Assembly: GCA_965243215.1 (NCBI GenBank)
Contig: CBDEUJ010000005.1
Coordinates: 1,364,001 to 1,428,000, forward strand
Reading direction: 5' to 3'
Length of the DNA: 64,000 nucleotides
Origin: JAJEFO01 sp009843725
GTDB lineage: Bacteria; Pseudomonadota; Alphaproteobacteria; Rhodobacterales; Rhodobacteraceae
The position numbers and the translations under genes are program-made. Positions within the stretch are counted from its first letter, which is position 1; every line of letters begins with the position of its first letter. The notes under the pieces were generated by a model. It was given only the letters and a program-made list of their open reading frames with translations. It was not told the origin of the DNA and did no database searches. Positions 34,199 to 43,848 of this stretch are shown here, piece by piece.

Positions 34199-35072
34199 GG
34201 TCGATGTCCCGGCAATTCTTGGCGGGCTGGCCTTTGCCATCATCTGGTCTTCTGCATTCACGTCGGCCAAGATCATCGTCAACAACGCACCGCCGCTGAC
34301 GGTCTCGGCGGTCCGGTTCCTTATCGCGGGCCTGATCGCCTTGGCGTTGGCCCGCATACTCAGGCAGAGCTTCACGCTGACTCGCCAGCAATGGCAGATG
34401 ACGATCCTCTTCGGGACTTGCCAGAACGGCCTCTATCTGGGCCTGAACTTCGTCGCCCTGAAGACGGTCGAGGCTTCCCTGGCATCCATCATTGCGTCCA
34501 CGCTGCCCCTGCTGGTCGCCTTTTCCGGCTGGCTGATCTGGAAAGAGACCCTGCGACCGCTGGGCATTGCGGGGCTGATTGGCGGGATGGTGGGGGTCAT
34601 CCTGATCATGGGAACGCGTCTGAACCAGGGAGTCGATCCGGTCGGAATTGCGCTGTGCGGGATCGGGGCGCTGGCCCTGACCTTTGCAACGCTTGCGGTC
34701 AAGGGCGCATCCTCGGGCGGAAACGTCATAGTGGTCGTGGGCTTCCAGATGCTGATCGGGAGCGTCGCGCTCTGGGTGCCTGCGTTGGCGCTCGAGACCT
34801 GGGTCGTCAACTGGTCGGTCACTTTCGTGGCCGCATTCCTCTACACGCTTTTCCTGCCTGGGCTGCTGGCGACGTTGGCCTGGTTCTGGCTGGTCCGCCG
34901 CATTGGAGCCACGCGAGCCGCCACGTTCCATTTCATGAACCCGTTCTTGGGGGTGGCCATCGCCGCGGCCGTGCTGGGTGAGGCCATTGGCGTTCTTGAC
35001 GTCATAGGTGTGGTGATCATTGCGCTGGCCATCCTCGCCGTGCAACTCTCCAAGTCGGTGACAACGACGTGA
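34176..35072 (+). CDS. EamA/DMT-family transporter
   Basis: 298 residues with ten hydrophobic segments in two EamA repeats (the first near 12-140, the second near 155-290). The repeats end with the typical GEAIGVLDVIGVVIIALAIL pattern. Family members export or import amino acids and other metabolites; the cargo is unknown. The 23-base overlap with the HAD gene suggests coupling. Confidence 0.88.
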   Translation: MPSAISDRVDVPAILGGLAFAIIWSSAFTSAKIIVNNAPPLTVSAVRFLIAGLIALALARILRQSFTLTRQQWQMTILFGTCQNGLYLGLNFVALKTVEASLASIIASTLPLLVAFSGWLIWKETLRPLGIAGLIGGMVGVILIMGTRLNQGVDPVGIALCGIGALALTFATLAVKGASSGGNVIVVVGFQMLIGSVALWVPALALETWVVNWSVTFVAAFLYTLFLPGLLATLAWFWLVRRIGATRAATFHFMNPFLGVAIAAAVLGEAIGVLDVIGVVIIALAILAVQLSKSVTTT

Positions 35073-35307
35073 CGGCCTTCGTCAAGACTCGCCTCGCCAT
35101 CGCGGCACAGTCGCACAAGTTGCGCGACCGCACTTTTCCGCCTGCCGGCGTTCTTCATGTCTGGCCGAAGCGGAAGGAAGATCAGACACGGTTCAAGCCG
35201 AAGGCCGAAGTTCGACCGGCGCACCGTACAACTCGCCTGCCGAGCGATCAGGGCGGCCGGGACCGGGAATTCACCAAACTTCGTGGAAACAGGAAGAGGG
35301 TGGCCTC

Positions 35308-37497
35308 TCAATCCTGGGAGCGCTCGACGTTCGGCGGGGAGCGATCCGGGAGACTGGAACCAGTCATCCGGTTGACGACGTTTTCGAGGATTGTGGAGAC
35401 GTTGTTGCTGAAGTCGTTCCACGGCAGGCTGCCGCAAAAGGTGATGGACCCGACCGAAAACACGCATCCTCCGGCCGGCTGGTCAAAATACACCATGTCC
35501 GCTCTCAACAGGTTGCCGGCGGGTTCTCCGGGCCAGTTGGTCAAATGGGTCAGCTGTTCCTCGTGAACCAGGATCGGGCAATCCTCGTGTCCCTCGGAAC
35601 TGGCAAGGACGACAACGTTGTCCGGCGATCCCAAGCGATGGTCGACGCGATCCATCTCGAACCCCGCCGCGCCACCGCCGCTGAAACCGAAATCCCCGAT
35701 TATGTCACCGTGCACGCCCTCGAATATCCAGTCGTACGCCGGGTCGAAGCACTTCCGCCGGTAATGCGATCCGTGAAACTCGCCTTGTGCGGTGAATCCT
35801 ATTCCGACGAGCTCTTGCGGCGGACGGCCACGCCTGCGCCAAAGGCCGCCATACGCTCCGTCGAACGCGTTGTAATATTCGCCCGGCTCCGCGGCCCAGG
35901 CCCGTATGCCGCCTTCCGTGCGGCGAATCTCGATGGCGCCCGGTTCGGTTTCGTGAAGCGCGATCCGCCAGTAGAATCCGTTGCCGCCCAGGTACATGAG
36001 ATTGCCCCCGGAATCGCGGTAGGCCCGGATTGCGTCCAGCGTTCGATCCGTGTGGTACTCCGGGTGACTCGTGGTCATGACCGCGCGGTAGTCCGCGAGG
36101 CACGCCAGCCCCTCCTCGTGCAGTTCCCTGTCCGTGATTACGTCGTAGGCGATTCCCTTGGCGTGCAGCCAGGAGATCAGGTGGCTGTCCGCCTGAAAAT
36201 GGCGCAGCCCCGAGCAGTCCGAGCCTCCGAATGTCCGGTAGCCAGGCCGCAGGTTGAACAGTGGTCGCCTGTGGGACGCATGACAGATGCCGGAACCATC
36301 CGAATGGAAATTGTAGGTCGAGAGACCATAGCTGCGATATTCCGCCGGATTGTAGGGATACGCGTTCCATTCCCGGTTGCGGTCCTGCCAGGACGGATCA
36401 TGGTCCGGCCGTGCGTGATTGCCGTAGACCGTGTAGGTGAAGGTGGGGATCAGCACGCACAGGTTCGCACGCGGCCTTCCCCTGGGGGGGCAAACGTAGA
36501 AGGGCATGGCATCCCAATGCTCGCCGCACGCAATGCGCATCACGTACACGCCGCTCGGAAAGCTCTCGGGAACACGGAAAGCGAAGTCGGTCTCCCATTG
36601 GAAATCGTATATGTCGTCCTCGTGGAAGTGGATTGCGCCGTAGTGTTCGGGAGCGTGCCGCCAGCACATTTCCGTCGCGTCCCAGCGCGAGCCCGTCACC
36701 GCGCGCGCCGGAAGGTTCACGAGGCGGGCATCGTACTGGTTCGTACCTGAATCGCGGACCGTCGTGGTGGAGATGTCCCTTGAAAAGTCCCACTGAGCGA
36801 TTGCGGATCGATCGGACGTCTCGGTCCCGTGGTAGAGGCCGGGTGCCTCGATCTTGCCGTTGAAGTGCTCGCACGCAACGCCGTCCCGCAACCGGGCTGC
36901 GATGCTTGCGCGGTGGCGGACTTCCCCGTTCTTCAAGCCGCACGGTTCGGCGCCACGCACCTCGGTCGGGCTGCTGGTTCCAAGTTCCCGTTGACGAATG
37001 AAGAGACTGCCCGATCCGGCATCAAATCCCGCTTCGAGCCTGTACCACCGGCGCAGCCTGATGCCGATCGGTGCGGAAGCCACGTACCCGCCAACCGATA
37101 TCGCTGCCGCCCCGTCCCCTGAAACGAGGAGATTGAGGTCGCCGACGCTCAGGATCGTTTGCGGGGTTTCCCTGGCGAGGGTCGGATAGATGGTTGCGGC
37201 CATCAGGAACCCGTCGCCGGGCCGCAGCGACACCCGCTTGTCGGTTATCGCATGGGAGCCCGGACGGAACGACTGGCAGCGTGACGGAAAGGCCTGTTCT
37301 GCAAACGCCTCCTCAACAGGCTCCTCGACGATTCCCGTCCCGGCGGGATTTGGATCGGCGCTGATCGAGCGGACCAGCCGGGCGATGAACGGTTCGGTTC
37401 CGGTTGACGAGACCTTGAACCCGATGGTTTCCCCCGGCCGGGCCGACAGGCGATCGGAATAGCCCAACAGTGGAACGATGCGATCGTCATTGGCCAT
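35308..37497 (-). CDS. N,N-dimethylformamidase large-subunit-like enzyme
   Basis: 729 residues. The N-terminal half has a LamG-like beta domain (about 150-200). The C-terminal half resembles the catalytic domain of N,N-dimethylformamidase: IPTFTYTVYGNHARP, YGLSTYNFHSDGSG, TTSHPEYHTDRTLDAIRAYR and LMYLGGNGFYWRIA. That enzyme hydrolyses dimethylformamide at a mononuclear iron with Tyr/Glu ligands. No small-subunit gene is present in the neighbourhood, so the true substrate (perhaps another amide) is uncertain. It lies 4 bases downstream of the TRAP permease operon, which likely imports the substrate. Confidence 0.8.
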   Translation of the reverse strand: MANDDRIVPLLGYSDRLSARPGETIGFKVSSTGTEPFIARLVRSISADPNPAGTGIVEEPVEEAFAEQAFPSRCQSFRPGSHAITDKRVSLRPGDGFLMAATIYPTLARETPQTILSVGDLNLLVSGDGAAAISVGGYVASAPIGIRLRRWYRLEAGFDAGSGSLFIRQRELGTSSPTEVRGAEPCGLKNGEVRHRASIAARLRDGVACEHFNGKIEAPGLYHGTETSDRSAIAQWDFSRDISTTTVRDSGTNQYDARLVNLPARAVTGSRWDATEMCWRHAPEHYGAIHFHEDDIYDFQWETDFAFRVPESFPSGVYVMRIACGEHWDAMPFYVCPPRGRPRANLCVLIPTFTYTVYGNHARPDHDPSWQDRNREWNAYPYNPAEYRSYGLSTYNFHSDGSGICHASHRRPLFNLRPGYRTFGGSDCSGLRHFQADSHLISWLHAKGIAYDVITDRELHEEGLACLADYRAVMTTSHPEYHTDRTLDAIRAYRDSGGNLMYLGGNGFYWRIALHETEPGAIEIRRTEGGIRAWAAEPGEYYNAFDGAYGGLWRRRGRPPQELVGIGFTAQGEFHGSHYRRKCFDPAYDWIFEGVHGDIIGDFGFSGGGAAGFEMDRVDHRLGSPDNVVVLASSEGHEDCPILVHEEQLTHLTNWPGEPAGNLLRADMVYFDQPAGGCVFSVGSITFCGSLPWNDFSNNVSTILENVVNRMTGSSLPDRSPPNVERSQD

Positions 37498-37501
37498 GGC
37501 G

Positions 37502-38797
37502 CTATTGCACCCGCTTTCCGTAAACCAGGTCGGGCAGGAACGTGACCCACTCGGAGAAGAACACGAGAAGGAAGATCATCGCAACGTAGGGGATCAGCAA
37601 CGGCAGCACGCCAACGGAGATCTGCTCGATCGAAGTCTTGCTGATGCGTGCGGCCACAAACAGGTTCACCCCGATGGGCGGCGTCAGGAACCCAAGTTCG
37701 CATGTCATGACCGTGAATATGCCGAACAGGATCGGGTCTACGCCCAGGCTCGTGACCAGGGGAAGAAAGACCGCCGTGAAGATGATGATCTGCGGGATGC
37801 TCTCCAGCCACATGCCGACCAGGATGTAGAACACGCCGATCAGAAGGAGCACCAGCCAGGGATGCGCCGTCAACTCCTCGAAAAGGGCGAGGATGGATTG
37901 CGGAATGTCGTAGAGCGTGACCAGCTGCCCGAACGCCTTGGTGGAGCCAAGAATGAACAGCACCGTGCCAATCACGATGGCGGTGAACCTGAAGGCTTCA
38001 AACACCTTCCTGAGGGTCAGGCCTCCATAGACAAACAGGCCGACAAGCAGGCCGTACAACACTGCCACGCCAGCCGCTTCGGACGGCGTGAAGATGCCGG
38101 TGTAGATCCCGCCAAGTATCAGGAATGGCGCAAAAACGGCCCATTTCCCGTCCCACAACGCTTCGAGAAGCGGCCGCCACCTGAACGCCTCTCCGACGCC
38201 GCCGTAGCCGTTGCGAAGCGCAACGATGAACGTGACCAGCATCAGCAGCAGGCCGAGAGCGATTCCGGGGAGAACGCCTGCAAGAAACAGGCGAGGAATG
38301 GACTCATCCGACACAAGCGCGTAGATGATCAGCAGGTTGCTCGGAGGGATCATGCTGCCGAGCGCACCGGCCGCCGCGGCAATGGCACCGGCGAACCTCG
38401 GCTTGTAGCTTTCCTTGATCATGGCCGGAATCGTGATCGATCCGATTGCAGCCGTTGTTGCCGGACCGGACCCCGACAGGGCCGCGAAGAACATGCAGGC
38501 AACCACTGTCACGAGACCCAGCCCGCCCTTGTAGGCACCTACAAGCCTGTGGGCGATGGCGACCAGCTTTTCCGACATGCCGCCATGTTCCATGAACTGC
38601 CCCGCCAGCACGAACAGCGGTATCGTCACAAGGGGGAACGGTTCGAAAGCCGTCCAGGCGGACTGGGCCATCAAGGTAAGCGGAATGTCGGCGATCAGTA
38701 TCCCGGCAACTGTCGCGATGCCGGCCGCAAAGGGAATCGGCACCCCTATGGCCATCGCGAAGACGAAGACGGCCGCCATGACCACGGGGCCGTTCAC
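37502..38797 (-). CDS. TRAP transporter large permease (DctM)
   Basis: 431 residues, about twelve hydrophobic segments; SGSGPATTAAIGSITIPAMIKESY and MIPPSNLLIIY are DctM hallmarks. The GTG at 38797 overlaps the dctQ stop in a GTGA and gives the usual family length; the frame is open 34 codons further up inside dctQ. The large subunit moves solute using the sodium or proton gradient. Confidence 0.9.
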   Translation of the reverse strand: MNGPVVMAAVFVFAMAIGVPIPFAAGIATVAGILIADIPLTLMAQSAWTAFEPFPLVTIPLFVLAGQFMEHGGMSEKLVAIAHRLVGAYKGGLGLVTVVACMFFAALSGSGPATTAAIGSITIPAMIKESYKPRFAGAIAAAAGALGSMIPPSNLLIIYALVSDESIPRLFLAGVLPGIALGLLLMLVTFIVALRNGYGGVGEAFRWRPLLEALWDGKWAVFAPFLILGGIYTGIFTPSEAAGVAVLYGLLVGLFVYGGLTLRKVFEAFRFTAIVIGTVLFILGSTKAFGQLVTLYDIPQSILALFEELTAHPWLVLLLIGVFYILVGMWLESIPQIIIFTAVFLPLVTSLGVDPILFGIFTVMTCELGFLTPPIGVNLFVAARISKTSIEQISVGVLPLLIPYVAMIFLLVFFSEWVTFLPDLVYGKRVQ

Positions 38798-39300
38798 AGC
38801 GGCAATCCCTTCCAGCCGGACCTGCCCCAACGCCAATAGACCTGCAGCATCCGGAATGCCATCAGGACGAATCCGGCCGGGATGAACATCTGGACCCATC
38901 TCTGCTCGATGCCGAGGCCAGGCGTGATGTAGGTCACTTCAAAAAGCAGTTGGGTGAACAGGACCGTCTGATGAACCATGAACCAGACGAAGCCGAACCA
39001 CGCTGCGTCGGCGACGACAATGCAGATGATCTGCAAGGGTCGCGGCAGAGCGTTGACCAGCATCGTTATGCGTATGTGCGCACGTTCGCGGACAGCCAGC
39101 GAAGCGCCGAGGTAGACGGCGAAGATCATGCCGAAGACCGCCGTTTCCTCGGCCCAAGCGCTCGCTGACGTGAACACGAATCGCAGGATGACCTGGAGCA
39201 TCACGCTGCCGGCGACGACGGCCAGACAGATCGTGCAAAGAACGTCTTCAAGGTACCTGTCGAGTATGGAAAGCAAGACCTTCCCTTTGCCGCAGAACAT
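38794..39300 (-). CDS. TRAP transporter small permease (DctQ)
   Basis: 168 residues with four hydrophobic segments. The motif SASAWAEETAVFGMIFAVYLGASLAVRERAHI is the family signature. It partners DctM in the membrane. It lies 110 bases downstream of the binding-protein gene, with a strong hairpin between, and overlaps DctM. Confidence 0.9.
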   Translation of the reverse strand: MFCGKGKVLLSILDRYLEDVLCTICLAVVAGSVMLQVILRFVFTSASAWAEETAVFGMIFAVYLGASLAVRERAHIRITMLVNALPRPLQIICIVVADAAWFGFVWFMVHQTVLFTQLLFEVTYITPGLGIEQRWVQMFIPAGFVLMAFRMLQVYWRWGRSGWKGLPL

Positions 39301-39343
39301 TCCGGTTCAATGTGCGGCTTCGCCGCTCACGTGTCGTCAACAG

Positions 39344-39394
39344 GACAGGACGGGCTGTTTCAAGCCGAAGTTCGGCTCCAGCCCATCCTGTCCA
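39344..39394 (-). terminator. Intercistronic hairpin between TRAP dctP and dctQ
   Basis: Arms GGACAGGACGGGCTG (39344-39358) and CAGCCCATCCTGTCC (39380-39394) pair with a single C-A mismatch. The loop holds a second inverted repeat, AGCCGA-AGT-TCGGCT. There is no T-run. Such structures between a binding-protein gene and permease genes typically stabilise the upstream mRNA or attenuate read-through, giving more binding protein than permease. Confidence 0.6.
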
Positions 39395-39410
39395 TGGAGG
39401 ACCTGAGGGA

Positions 39411-40424
39411 TTATTCCACCGCAGCCCGGATCGCAGCCAGCAGAGCCCTGAAGTCGTCGCCCTTTTCCGCCGCATAGCGGTCCTGCACCCGCTGGCCAGC
39501 GGCGATGAAGTCGGACTTGTCGAAATCGGTTGTCTGCATGCCGCCCTGCCCCTCGGTCGTGAGGAAAGCCCGGATCTCCGAGATCTGCCTGGACATTTCC
39601 TCCTTGTGGAATACGCCCGCATCGAAGGCGGCCTTCAACACGGCCTCTCTCTGGGCGTCCGTGAGCCTGTTCATGATGCGCGGGCTCGCGAACAGAGGCG
39701 ACATGTAGGAGAAGTGTTCGAGCTGCGTGAAGTAGGGCATGATTTCGTAGAACTTCTGCGACTTGATGAACGAGGTTCCGTTGTCCGCACCGTCAACGGT
39801 TCCCGTCTGGAGCGCGGTCGGCGTGTCAGCCCAGGCGAGCGGAATCGGCGCTGCCCCGAACTCCTTGAACGTGTCGATCATGACCTGGTTCTTCGGAACG
39901 CGAACCTTCAGTCCCTTCATGTCCGCCATGGTCTTGATCGGCTGGCGTGAATTGTAGAAGTCGCGGTCTCCGACAAAGCCGTAGGTGAGGAGGTGCACCC
40001 TGGTCGCCGCCTTGAGCTGTTCGGCAAATTCCCGCCCGACGTCTCCCTCCAGGACACGGTAGGCGTGATCCTTGCTCTGGAAGATGTACGGCAGGACGAA
40101 CGCGTCCATCAGCGGGAAGTGCGGTGACACGTTGTTGCCGGTAATGATGTACATGTCGACCGTGCCGAGCTGCATCGCCTTGAACGCCTCGTCTTCCGTC
40201 AGGAGCTGCGCGCAGCAGCGCACTTTCACGTCGATGCTGCGGTCCGAATATTCCTCGGCCAGCTCCTCGAACTTGTCGGCCAGAACGGCGTAGCTGCTGG
40301 TGTTTGCCGCCGCGTAGCCAAGATTGATGGTCAGGTCGGCCGCGCCCGCGGTTCCGCCGCCAAGGACCAGTCCCGCCGCCATCACGGCTGTGGAGGCAGA
40401 CTTTTGAGCAAATTTCTTGAGCAT
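39411..40424 (-). CDS. TRAP transporter substrate-binding protein (DctP)
   Basis: 337 residues with a Sec signal peptide (cleavage near GTAGAA). The family motifs LKVRVPKNQVMIDTFKEFGAAPIPLAW, and TALQTGTVDGADNG are present; the Arg of the first motif usually binds a ligand carboxylate. A GGGAGGA site precedes the ATG. First gene of dctP-dctQ-dctM-DMFase-like operon, divergent from a LysR regulator. Confidence 0.92.
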   Translation of the reverse strand: MLKKFAQKSASTAVMAAGLVLGGGTAGAADLTINLGYAAANTSSYAVLADKFEELAEEYSDRSIDVKVRCCAQLLTEDEAFKAMQLGTVDMYIITGNNVSPHFPLMDAFVLPYIFQSKDHAYRVLEGDVGREFAEQLKAATRVHLLTYGFVGDRDFYNSRQPIKTMADMKGLKVRVPKNQVMIDTFKEFGAAPIPLAWADTPTALQTGTVDGADNGTSFIKSQKFYEIMPYFTQLEHFSYMSPLFASPRIMNRLTDAQREAVLKAAFDAGVFHKEEMSRQISEIRAFLTTEGQGGMQTTDFDKSDFIAAGQRVQDRYAAEKGDDFRALLAAIRAAVE

Positions 40425-40528
40425 CCCATTCCTCCCGGTTGTGTGCAGGAAGAAAAAGTCGCATGTATTTCAATACAAGTATAATATCAATTTTGGATTC
40501 TTTGATGCCGTTGTGATATCATCATGTC
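40425..40528. promoter_or_regulatory. Divergent LysR/TRAP control region
   Basis: This 104-bp AT-rich spacer between the divergent dctP and LysR genes carries inverted arms ATATCA (40484-40489) and TGATAT (40514-40519), centred about 30 bases apart. LysR-type regulators bind in such divergent spacers. Exact binding sites and promoters were not resolved. Confidence 0.5.
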
Positions 40529-41413
40529 GTGAATTTCGGCCTGAGACATATTCGGTACTTTGCGACCGTCGCTGAAGAGCTGCATTTCCGCCGCGCCGCT
40601 GAAAGGCTGAACGTGGCGCAGCCAGCGTTGAGCCGCTCCATCAAGCATCTGGAAGCCCAGCTCGGCGTTCAGCTTCTCGATCGTTCCAATCGGCGTGTCA
40701 GGCTGACACACGCCGGCACGGTGTTCCTTTCCGGCTGCCAGGAAGTGCTTCATGCGATGGAGGGCGTGGTCGCGCGCACGAACAAGGCGACAACCGGGGA
40801 ACTTGGCCACCTGGTTGTCGGATACACGGACTTCGCAATCTGCGGAGAATTGCCAGCGATACTCCGGGACTTTCAAGTGCGGCACCCCGACATCACGATA
40901 GAACCCGTGCATGGCTTCACGGCCGGACAGCTGGAATGGCTCAAGACCGGAAAACTCGATTTCGGCTTTCTTACGGGCCCCATCCACCAGTCGGAATTCG
41001 CGAGCGTGACAGTTCAAGACGATCCGTTCGTCGCCGTGCTCTACCAAAGCCATCCGCTGGCAAGCAGGAACGGCGTTGACCTAGGCGAACTTGCGGGAGA
41101 ACCGTTCGTGCTCGGCAACCCAAGCGGCTGGCAACACTTCAACGATCACCTGTTCAGGATTTGCCGTCACGCCGGATTTGCCCCGGAGGCCGCGCAGCAC
41201 GCATTCAACTCTGAAGGAATATTCGGCCTGATAGCATGCGAAATGGGCATTACCATTCACACGACATGCGCGGAGAACATCTTGCGAAAGGGCCTCGTCC
41301 TCCAACCCCTACGGGATCTCGACGCAACCTTGCCGACGATCGCTGTCTGGAGAAACTCGGAAGTCACGTTGACGCAACAACTGTTCGCGGAGTTTCTGGT
41401 CAAACGTGGCTGA
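40529..41413 (+). CDS. LysR-family transcriptional regulator
   Basis: 294 residues. The helix-turn-helix is near 2-60 (IRYFATVAEELHFRRAAERLNVAQPALSRSIKHLEAQLG), followed by a two-lobe effector domain. It starts with GTG. Its divergence from the TRAP/DMFase-like operon, with a short AT-rich spacer, suggests it controls that operon in response to the imported compound. Confidence 0.92.
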   Translation: MNFGLRHIRYFATVAEELHFRRAAERLNVAQPALSRSIKHLEAQLGVQLLDRSNRRVRLTHAGTVFLSGCQEVLHAMEGVVARTNKATTGELGHLVVGYTDFAICGELPAILRDFQVRHPDITIEPVHGFTAGQLEWLKTGKLDFGFLTGPIHQSEFASVTVQDDPFVAVLYQSHPLASRNGVDLGELAGEPFVLGNPSGWQHFNDHLFRICRHAGFAPEAAQHAFNSEGIFGLIACEMGITIHTTCAENILRKGLVLQPLRDLDATLPTIAVWRNSEVTLTQQLFAEFLVKRG

Positions 41414-42364
41414 AGGCGTGCGCGGCAAGTCGCTGCGCCGGGTTGCGGCAGACATGTCTCCGTGTTTCCCGAACGGCGATGGTCATGATATCGACCGACA
41501 GTGAACATCTCCAGCACCGGCCAGCGACCACGGTCCAGTCCGTGACAATCCGGCGGTTCGTCGCCGAATCATCCTGCAACCTGACAACATGGTCCGCATT
41601 CTCCGGCGTGCGTGAAATCCTGGACGCCTTGCGGCAATTCCTGCCGCACTCATTGCCTTGAGCTACGGGCAGGACGCAGGTCCTGCCGGGCGGTGGGGTG
41701 CGCTCTGGCGGGATTGGTGCTCCCGCCGGGCGCGGACACGGCGGTCCGTCGACCCCGCCCCGTGTGTTGCACGCGCCAAACGTCGGGCCCATGCCCGATT
41801 TCGCGTATCATGTGTGGATCGCTTTCCTGAAGTCCGGTGTTCTTTCGGAGGTTTTTCGGCTGGACCCGGCCCACGCTGTCCGGTACCGCCCTCCGGAGCG
41901 CGCCGCGCCGCGATTCACCGCGCCTCGCGGTGGTGCAGGGCCTGCCCCTGCCACGACGGACATTGACGAACGAGGCAGATCCCTCCGGCCCGACCTGCCG
42001 CCTCTTCCCTCATCGAGCCACAATGCCACGACGCGGAAGCCGACCCTTCCGATTCCGCCGGAAAGATCCGGGGATCTGCCACAGGGCGCGCCGACGATTC
42101 GCGGCGGAGGCTTTCCGGGACCATGTCGGGCGCCACCGAAGCAGGAAACGGATCGTGCAAGGCCATTCAGCCAAAAAACCTCTGAAAAACCGCGATCTTA
42201 GCTCAAGAAAACACGTACATCACACAGGATTCCGGCCATGATTGCGCGCGCTGGCACACGCACCGCATTGCGCGTCAGGCTGAACCATGTTGCCGAACGG
42301 GTCGTCTGGCTGCCGGATCGGCGCGTGGTTCTGGTCGCACATGCGTTGAACGACGGAGAATGCC
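41414..42364. other. Gene-poor region, first part
   Basis: No convincing gene. Open frames on both strands translate to arginine- and proline-rich sequence without motifs. A 7-bp hairpin (GGCGGGA 41707-41713 and TCCCGCC 41721-41727) is visible. Confidence 0.45.
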
Positions 42365-42838
42365 TTGAAGGGAATCCCGCTGCCGACCGTCCTGGCATTG
42401 CTGTCCGGATGCGCCAGCACCACCGCCGTTCTCGAAGAGAACGGCGCCGTGACCGTCAAGTCGGAAAGATCGATCCTCCTGGGCGGCGTCGCCGGCTTGA
42501 TGGAGGACGCCCATGAGGACCATCTTGCCATTTGCAGGGCGGCAGGTTTCTCAGAGACACCTGAATCGGCACCCGTGTCCAGCGGCACGACTCTTCCAGG
42601 GCTTGAGCGTGTCTCCAAGTCCCTGATCACGATCAAGGGAGTCGTTGGCATCTTCCCCGCGCACTCGGTCCGGTTCGCGAGGAATTGCAGCAGCAACGGC
42701 CCGCAGGCAAGTCAGGCCGGGCATGCACTTCCGACGGCGACCCGAGTTCCCCGGCGGCGGCACCATGGCCTTCGACGTCAGGACTGTGGACCTCGCAACC
42801 GAACTTCGCCGACGACGGAAACGCGACGTCCGCCATGA
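42365..42838 (+). CDS. Possible small lipoprotein, uncertain
   Basis: A 157-codon frame starting at TTG with a GGAG site 6 bases upstream. The N-terminus looks like a lipoprotein signal (GIPLPTVLALLSGCASTT, lipobox LSGC at about 13-16). The first 95 or so codons strongly prefer G or C at third positions, as real genes here do. The last 50 residues are arginine-rich and unlike protein sequence, so the frame may be truncated or frameshifted near 42660. No family was recognised. Confidence 0.35.
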   Translation: MKGIPLPTVLALLSGCASTTAVLEENGAVTVKSERSILLGGVAGLMEDAHEDHLAICRAAGFSETPESAPVSSGTTLPGLERVSKSLITIKGVVGIFPAHSVRFARNCSSNGPQASQAGHALPTATRVPRRRHHGLRRQDCGPRNRTSPTTETRRPP

Positions 42839-43848
42839 AGGACATGCATGCCAGACGAACCGATGAACGCGCAGACGACGGACACGATGCAGCCGATCCG
42901 GTTTTTGCTCCGGCGTACAAAAGAGCCGAAAGGAAGCGTGGCAACGAATTCGCGTCTGTCCAACAAGACGCCGTTCCCCGCCCCGGGGCCAGCGACGCAT
43001 TCAGTGGCGAAAGAGGCAGCCGGTCACGGGCGGCGCGTGGCGGGCGCCCCGGCGGCAGAGCCGTGGCCGACCGTGACATTGGGATCATTTCCCGCGATCG
43101 CGGTTGCCATTGGGAACTCCGGAACGTCTCCCGAGACGGAGACAGGACCGCTGGCATGCCAAAGTCGGTCTCCTGCGACCTGCCCCACTGTCCTGGCGCC
43201 TCCGGACGCCTGGCCGGGAACGGACGCTCTTGCCGGATGCACCCCGGGCCGGGCGCCGTGCGCCATGACGAGGTCACGGCCACCGGTTGTGGAAGGTCTG
43301 CCGTCCAGGCACGGCGATCACGCCCCGCCCGGTCGCGAAGAACCCGCCAAGGGATCGAAAGGAAGACCAGGATTGGCAGGACGATCCCTTCATTGCACCT
43401 CGTCGCCAGGACGTCCGCCGCCAGGATCTGCGGTGACCGACGCGTCGGCGCTGCCCGGAATGAGCCCGCGGTCATCGCGGAAACCCCGACCTTCGCCGTC
43501 CGAAGACAGATCCTGCGCGGCGGCCGCACCTCCCTGGCTAGGCCAACCCCAGACATCGCCGTTTCCTTCCTGCCGATCTCCGGATCGGCGGGAACACTGC
43601 GCAAGACGATCAACGGACTGCAGGTTGCAACCGACCCGTTTCCCTGCTTGCGCCTCCGCTGCCGGAGACGGGCGACCGGACGTCAGGCCACGCTCGCCGA
43701 GGCTTGTATCGATTGCACCAAACGCAATTTGCAGGGCACATGCCAACCGGACTCGCCTGCGGACCCGGGGACGACCTTCGACCGGGTCGCCCTCGGCCGG
43801 AACGGCGAAGCAGGCTGCAACAACCAGAAACCAGTGGAGAGGCGCACG
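42839..43848. other. Gene-poor region, second part
   Basis: Long frames occur on both strands (up to 326 codons on minus at 42633-43613), but their translations are low in hydrophobic cores and rich in Arg, Pro and Ser, as GC-rich antisense frames are. No family motif, repeat or RNA gene was recognised. Confidence 0.45.

Noticed and set aside
32057..34375. 772-codon open frame on minus opposite ppaC and the HAD gene
   Set aside because: Antisense to two genes with clear catalytic motifs; no protein-like features of its own.
42633..43613. 326-codon minus frame in the gene-poor tract
   Set aside because: Composition is like non-coding GC-rich DNA; no domain, signal peptide or ribosome site supports it.
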